Shown in pieces: positions 7,201 through 10,301 of a stretch of 10,301 nt of DNA. Origin of the DNA: Acidovorax sp. (GTDB taxonomy: Bacteria; Pseudomonadota; Gammaproteobacteria; Burkholderiales; Burkholderiaceae_C); assembly GCA_011620245.1 (NCBI GenBank), contig WOZN01000001.1, forward strand, positions 5,169 through 15,469. The letters are read 5' to 3'. Both the position numbers and the translations under genes were made by a program. Positions within the stretch are counted from its first letter, which is position 1. Each line of letters opens with the position of its first letter. The notes beneath the pieces are model-generated. The model worked only from the letters and a program-made list of their open reading frames with translations. It was not told the DNA's origin and made no database searches.

Positions 7201-9546
7201 GTCAAAAAGCATGTTCGCGAGGGTGGCGCGCTGCTCTGGGCTGATGCGGGCCAGCACGGGATGGGCGGCGAACAAGGGAGACTCAGCCACGAATTCATCC
7301 AGCCCGCGATAAGCGATGGACAGCAGATTAAGCTGGTCCAGGTTGGGGTTGTTGAAACGCCAGCCGCGCCGCAGGTCACGCAAGAGCCTGTAGCCAATGA
7401 TGAAGCGCATGGTGCGCTGTGCATCCTGCCGGGCCAGCCCCATGAGCTTCGGTGTGCGCAGGTATTCGGCCAGGGTGCCGAAATCGGTCTTGTCAAAACC
7501 CAGGGACTTGAAGACAGCGTCTGCCAGGGTTTCTTCGGTCAGCATGCCCTGGTGGTTCTGCAGCGCGCCAATCAAGGCCGAGCGCAACGTCAGCAGAAAC
7601 ACGAAATCATTGAAATGCCCAGCCTGCAGGGCCGCATCCTGGCGGTTATCGGTAAACCCCAGCAGTTTGCGTGGGTCTGGCTGGTCGGCGGGCAGGTCTT
7701 GCACTGCGAACAGCTGCCGGATGGCGCTGAGCGTGAGGATGGTGGTGGCAGACGAGCGCCCTTCTCCCGACAGACTGGCGAGGCGGTTGATGTCCTTGCC
7801 GTGCACTTCGTGGGTCTGCCCGCAGTTCAGGCAAAAACGGAATTTGCCGGGGATGAACCAGTAGTCGCCACCGCCACGGCCTTGCCAGCCCTGAGGACTG
7901 ACCTGAACGTCTTCGGGTACATATTTGCGATAGGTGCTTTTGACCTTGGGCTCGGCCTTGGTGAGGTCGAGCCAGGATTCGGGCAGGTCTTCAATGCTGC
8001 CACGGTAGGTCTGGCTTAGCCTGGCCGGGCACAGAAAACCGTAGCGGGCGTTTTCATCGTCATCGCCCGAGATGTCGTCGATCTCGCGCGGGGCGTATTC
8101 CACCGGCGCCTGGCCCGAACGCCACACCGGGTGGTACTCCTGCCCGCAATCGCGACAGAAATGCACAGGGTAGAGCTGCGTACCCTCGTCCTGGCGGCCA
8201 GGCGCGTAGCGTTGGGCGTCCAGGGTGATGTGGCGCACGCCCTCGGGCTCCAGCGTGGCCAGCACCTTGCCGGGGCCACTGATGAATTGGTGCAGCTTGA
8301 AGGCAAAGGGTGCACGCCCCTGGGGCGTTTTGACATCGTGCGCCGCCACCAGGAAACGCTGCAGACCGGCATGCGCCTCTTCCAGCGTGCATTGCGCATC
8401 ATCGGCCAGGCGCTTGGCGGCATCGCCCAGGGTCACAGGCTTGGCCCGCCGGGGTGGCTCATCGAGGGGCAGTTCAATGCCAAGGCTCAACTCCACCCAC
8501 ACGGCCAACGGGTCGTCGCGGAATGCGGCGAAGTCCGGCCAGTGATAACTCTCTTTCAGCAACGCTGATTTCAATAGCGATTTGACGGCCTGGATGTCCT
8601 TGGCGGGGTTGGTGACCCGCTCCAGGGTCTCACCAATCACGTCTTGCTCGGTGATCTGAGCGCCAAACAGCAGGCTGGCAACCTTGGCGACGGTCTGGTT
8701 TCTGTCTGCCTGTGTGCCTGTGGATGACATGGTGGCCGATGTGCCAATGCACACGAGCTGACGGGCTTGTAAGCGCTCGCGCAGGCGCCGCACCAGCAAA
8801 GCCACGTCCGCTCCCTGGCGCCCCCGGTAGGTGTGCAGTTCATCCAGCACCAAAAATTCCAGGCCCTGGCAATGCTCGACCACGCGCCTGTCCACGTCTT
8901 CGAAACGGGTCAGGATCAACTCCAGCATCATGAAGTTGGTGAGCAGGATGTCGGGCGGGTTGCTGGCTATCTCCTGTCGCTCGGCAGCGCTTTCCTGCCC
9001 TGTGTAGCGGGCCACGGTAAAGGGCTTCTGGTCTTCTGGATAGCCGTGCAGGAACTTGTCCAGCTCTTCCAACTGGCTGTTGGCCAGGGCGTTCATCGGG
9101 TAGATGACAATGGCGCGCGTGCGCTTTTGGGAGTCGGCTGCCTTGGCTTTCAGGATGCGGTCGATGATGGGCACAAAGAACGCAAGCGACTTGCCCGAGC
9201 CCGTGCCGGTGGTGACCACGTAGCTCTGATGCTTGTGCGCCTTGGCCAACGCCTGCAGCTGATGCACATAAAGGTGCAGGTCTGTCGCTTTGCCCTCGGT
9301 TTTACCCGTCTGAAAGATGTGAGCGCAACTGGCATGAAGCATCCCCTCTTGCGCCAGTTGCTGGACGGTGCTTTGCCGTTTGTAATTCGGGTTGATCTGG
9401 ATCAGCGGCTCGGGCCAGTAGCGGCCACGGTCGTATTCCTGCTCCACCTTGGACAGGATGTCCTGGGCGGAAACCTTGGAAAAACTACGAGAAAACGAGC
9501 TGTATTCGTTGATGAGCCGATTGCGGAAATCAAAGACGTTATCCAT
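4234..9546 (-). CDS. Large DEAD/DEAH helicase with C-terminal DUF1998 (MrfA-like) zinc domain
   Basis: A 1770-residue superfamily 2 helicase, probably the first gene of the operon. Motifs: Q-motif-like LYVHQLQAL 92-100; Walker A TTGTGSGKS 112-120 (K119); Ia YPMNALANSQ 149-158; DELH 235-238; GTSATM 268-273; DNRQD 633-637; PTMELGVDIS 1009-1018; QRSGRAGR 1037-1044. Zinc ligands: C464/C467 paired with C572/C575, and a ribbon C1337/C1340 with C1358/C1361. The DUF1998 signature is C1622-x3-C1626-x2-C1629 followed by NQPDHDH (1635-1641). Further family marks are EHTAQ (962-966) and a helical or coiled-coil stretch near 1185-1245. The extreme C-terminus (about 1685-1770) looks like a decayed nuclease fold. 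Length and layout match the giant DUF1998 helicases of Druantia (DruE), Dpd and DISARM-like systems; in classical DISARM the helicase (DrmA) and DUF1998 (DrmB) are separate genes. ATG at 9546 has only a weak upstream GGGA. The gene is intact, with no frameshift. Confidence 0.9.
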   Translation of the reverse strand: MDNVFDFRNRLINEYSSFSRSFSKVSAQDILSKVEQEYDRGRYWPEPLIQINPNYKRQSTVQQLAQEGMLHASCAHIFQTGKTEGKATDLHLYVHQLQALAKAHKHQSYVVTTGTGSGKSLAFFVPIIDRILKAKAADSQKRTRAIVIYPMNALANSQLEELDKFLHGYPEDQKPFTVARYTGQESAAERQEIASNPPDILLTNFMMLELILTRFEDVDRRVVEHCQGLEFLVLDELHTYRGRQGADVALLVRRLRERLQARQLVCIGTSATMSSTGTQADRNQTVAKVASLLFGAQITEQDVIGETLERVTNPAKDIQAVKSLLKSALLKESYHWPDFAAFRDDPLAVWVELSLGIELPLDEPPRRAKPVTLGDAAKRLADDAQCTLEEAHAGLQRFLVAAHDVKTPQGRAPFAFKLHQFISGPGKVLATLEPEGVRHITLDAQRYAPGRQDEGTQLYPVHFCRDCGQEYHPVWRSGQAPVEYAPREIDDISGDDDENARYGFLCPARLSQTYRGSIEDLPESWLDLTKAEPKVKSTYRKYVPEDVQVSPQGWQGRGGGDYWFIPGKFRFCLNCGQTHEVHGKDINRLASLSGEGRSSATTILTLSAIRQLFAVQDLPADQPDPRKLLGFTDNRQDAALQAGHFNDFVFLLTLRSALIGALQNHQGMLTEETLADAVFKSLGFDKTDFGTLAEYLRTPKLMGLARQDAQRTMRFIIGYRLLRDLRRGWRFNNPNLDQLNLLSIAYRGLDEFVAESPLFAAHPVLARISPEQRATLANMLFDSMRRSLCLETRYLDPVEQDKAKATAHQYLNERWAFASDENLETAKYLILTKRPEYKGKPRTDLVPGGSRSRLLKDIKAAKFWKDSSAATQVATWKDPQWVELTEQLLQAASHFGYVHKLDVEGAVVGWRLNASSMDWRLVDESQALEDGKHNQYFRTLYLAVAQTLREQGHPLFDFEAQEHTAQVDASRRQLLEQRFRYTEKDRKDWLANPAHEAPLERLPVMFCSPTMELGVDISALNTVYLRNVPPTPANYAQRSGRAGRSGQQALVITYCAALSPHDQWFFHHATEMVHGIVKPPTLDLANRDLVESHLHAVWMAAAQLELDTSISPLLDLEKPDKPLQPALQEKLTAPEVTARALQSTQGFMAQLAPVLAGSAWFSAEQIDATVRRAAADFSAAFERWRVLVDATRKQMDMANQVVKSYTTSHAEKQNAQRRYGDAARQYAVLLKSGNGQNSDFYTYRYLASQGFLPGYNFPRLPLMAWIPAKGGMAAKGKDDEGSMVSRPRFLALSEFGPRSLIYHQGRMYRVVRAKLNVGSADHISGNSQLATVASRVCSQCGYAHMGDEDGTEPHHNLCENCGALLTDLDWVRSLYRIETVETIPVERISINDEDRQRQGFELQTTYRFLPGPDGQIAQHKSQVTGLDGTAEDPLATLTYAPAAQIWRINRGWRRRKNKDQLGFYINPITGQWSKKDEPGATEDSDATETDLLDKVPNQQIVPFVEDHRNILILAPAKPLELEAMATLQAALKRGIEMTFQIEESELVAEPLPKQDDRKALLFYEAAEGGAGVLTRLATEPGAMAQVAAQALRLMHHAQPTGPWTVDGLAALEQKTATGQSICEAGCYQCLLSYFNQPDHDHINRRNAQAIEMLVTLANAQVAPAPDEPVPKPRASVQAPTDAASLDSLFTQWQQALQAGGYREPDQYQVPVLGGQLTVAAHYKAARAVVVLAAPSSAHAAALLDKGYTLIEMPDPTQWSAQFSQNPLAFG

Positions 9547-9584
9547 GCTTTTTCCCGCAGCGGGACAGAGTGATCAGAACCTCT

Positions 9585-9595
9585 TGCATTATGCA
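9585..9595. promoter_or_regulatory. Small palindrome with -10-like box upstream of the large helicase
   Basis: TGCATTATGCA is a perfect 5-base inverted repeat around one base. On the minus strand it contains CATAAT (9588-9593), one base from a consensus -10, about 42 bases before the helicase ATG. No acceptable -35 is found 16-18 bases further up. A second small palindrome, CCCGCAGCGGG (9554-9564), overlaps the place of the helicase ribosome site. The operon promoter is expected in the 222-base gap 9547-9768, and this is the best candidate; support is weak. Confidence 0.2.
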
Positions 9596-9768
9596 GATGT
9601 AACCAAGACGGGACTGCGGAAAAACCTGCGAACAAAAATATCGGCTGAAGTGGGAATGGCGGTACTTCGCCAGCTGTTATTCGTCACACCAACGCTGGGC
9701 GGCGGTTCAGCCCCATCGGGTCAAAGTTTCAACTTCCAAAATCGGCCTTCAATAGAGGTCTCCATCGC

Positions 9769-10107
9769 TCATGATTTGAACTCGCAACCCAAAGCCCGTT
9801 TCAGAAATTCCCTCAATGGCCCATAGACGGATGAAGACTCGGGATGGTTGAGGACATGGGTCAAACGAACCGCACGCTCGGCATCGGTCAGTTGGCGTTG
9901 GACCGTTGCTTTGCTGGCCTGCTCCAGGCAAGCAACACGGGTTTTGATGGATTGAACTGCCAAGTCCGACTTGGCTGCTAGGTTGAACTGGGAATGTGCT
10001 CTTCGAGGCGCGGGTCGATGGGATCGGGATGAACCGCTTGATGCGACCGAGCGGTTCGTGCGTGAAAGACGCGACACGTTTTTAGAGATCGGAGGCTTCA
10101 CGCCCAC
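9769..10107 (-). CDS. Possible 112-residue protein of unknown function
   Basis: I do not recognise this protein. The N-terminal 40 residues are rich in Ser, Arg and Pro. The rest is charged and probably helical (SIKTRVACLEQASKATVQ, then LTDAERAVRLTHVL), ending in a REFLKRAL helix. The amino-acid composition is natural, not the Ala/Gly/Pro/Arg pattern of a GC-driven shadow frame, and the third codon positions are less GC-biased than in the genes downstream. The start is doubtful: GTG at 10107 directly follows an in-frame TGA (10108-10110) and no Shine-Dalgarno site is seen, so the true start may be internal. The same frame is open upstream of that TGA to the window edge, so a broken longer gene is also possible. 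If real, it lies 222 bases upstream of the defence helicase on the same strand and could be a regulator or an accessory protein; this is speculation. Confidence 0.4.
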   Translation of the reverse strand: MGVKPPISKNVSRLSRTNRSVASSGSSRSHRPAPRRAHSQFNLAAKSDLAVQSIKTRVACLEQASKATVQRQLTDAERAVRLTHVLNHPESSSVYGPLREFLKRALGCEFKS

Positions 10108-10301
10108 TCAAAGCGAAAGGGGCGCGGCACACGCCAAAAGTGAGGTGTAGCACACCGACAAGAGCATCTTGTTCTTGTATTGCTTGTATTGGCGTGAAAA
10201 CACAGGTCGAGCCCGGAGCGTTCCGTACCCAGCACGCCGGCCGGTTGGGTCACGGTCAATGCCGGGGCCCTCATGCTGGCACCTTCGCATCGGCGAGGAC
10301 C
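10108..10301. other. Right-end stretch with no supported gene
   Basis: No coding region is convincing here. A 60-codon frame on the minus strand (start 10290) ends at the TGA before the unknown ORF; its composition (RRCQHEGPGIDRDPTGRR) does not look like a protein. A 57-codon ATG frame from 10274 and a plus-strand GTG frame from 10195 also lack ribosome sites. I see no tRNA, transposase, integrase or attachment site. Confidence 0.4.
10158..10191. repeat. Perfect inverted repeat next to a tandem 9-base duplication
   Basis: ACAAGA-GCA-TCTTGT (10158-10172) is a perfect 6-base inverted repeat with a 3-base loop. It is followed at once by two exact copies of cttgtattg (10174-10182 and 10183-10191). 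Clustered short repeats in a non-coding stretch could be a protein-binding site or the scar of an insertion; nothing decides between these. Confidence 0.4.

Noticed and set aside
9449..9826. Plus-strand 125-codon frame over the helicase start and upstream gap
   Set aside because: It overlaps the conserved helicase N-terminus in antisense, has no ribosome site and no recognisable domain. Its more natural look comes from the local AT content.
10108..10290. 60-codon frame on the minus strand with a hydrophobic tail (MLLSVCYTSLLACAAPLSL)
   Set aside because: No ribosome site, implausible composition in its first two thirds, and the short hydrophobic end could arise by chance.
1..10301. CRISPR array, tRNA, rRNA or insertion sequence
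   Set aside because: No spaced direct repeats of CRISPR length, no cloverleaf-like segment and no transposase or terminal inverted repeats were seen on either strand.

Overview
The window looks like part of a defence island from a GC-rich betaproteobacterium, most likely a member of the Comamonadaceae (Acidovorax/Comamonas/Hydrogenophaga type). This rests on codon use, strongly biased to GCC, CTG, CAG and CGC, and on the style of the intergenic hairpin. It is an impression, not a taxonomic test. All convincing genes lie on the minus strand and are read from right to left.

In transcription order: (1) about 750 bases at the right end (9547-10301) are less GC-rich and hold no recognisable gene, apart from one possible 112-codon ORF of unknown function. 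(2) A 1770-residue superfamily 2 DEAD/DEAH helicase with several Cys-x2-Cys zinc ribbons and a C-terminal DUF1998/MrfA-like zinc domain. (3) A short AT-rich gap carrying a promoter, a palindrome and a good Shine-Dalgarno site. (4) A Phd/YefM-like antitoxin and a RelE/ParE-like toxin. (5) A 969-residue SNF2/RapA-type helicase resembling DISARM DrmD. (6) A 129-base gap with a hairpin. (7) The first 157 codons of another large gene, probably a DNA methyltransferase, cut by the left edge.

Large DUF1998 helicase, SNF2/DrmD-like helicase and a large DNA methylase is the gene set of DISARM-related (and, for the large helicase, Druantia/Dpd-related) antiphage systems. Here helicase and DUF1998 are fused in one chain, not split into two genes as DrmA and DrmB are. 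The most unusual point is the toxin-antitoxin pair inside the operon: antitoxin and toxin overlap by TGATG, and toxin and SNF2 helicase overlap by ATGA. The antitoxin-controlled promoter is therefore positioned to drive the SNF2 gene, and possibly the methylase, as well as the toxin. I infer a defence operon whose downstream half is under toxin-antitoxin autoregulation. No activity can be shown from sequence alone.
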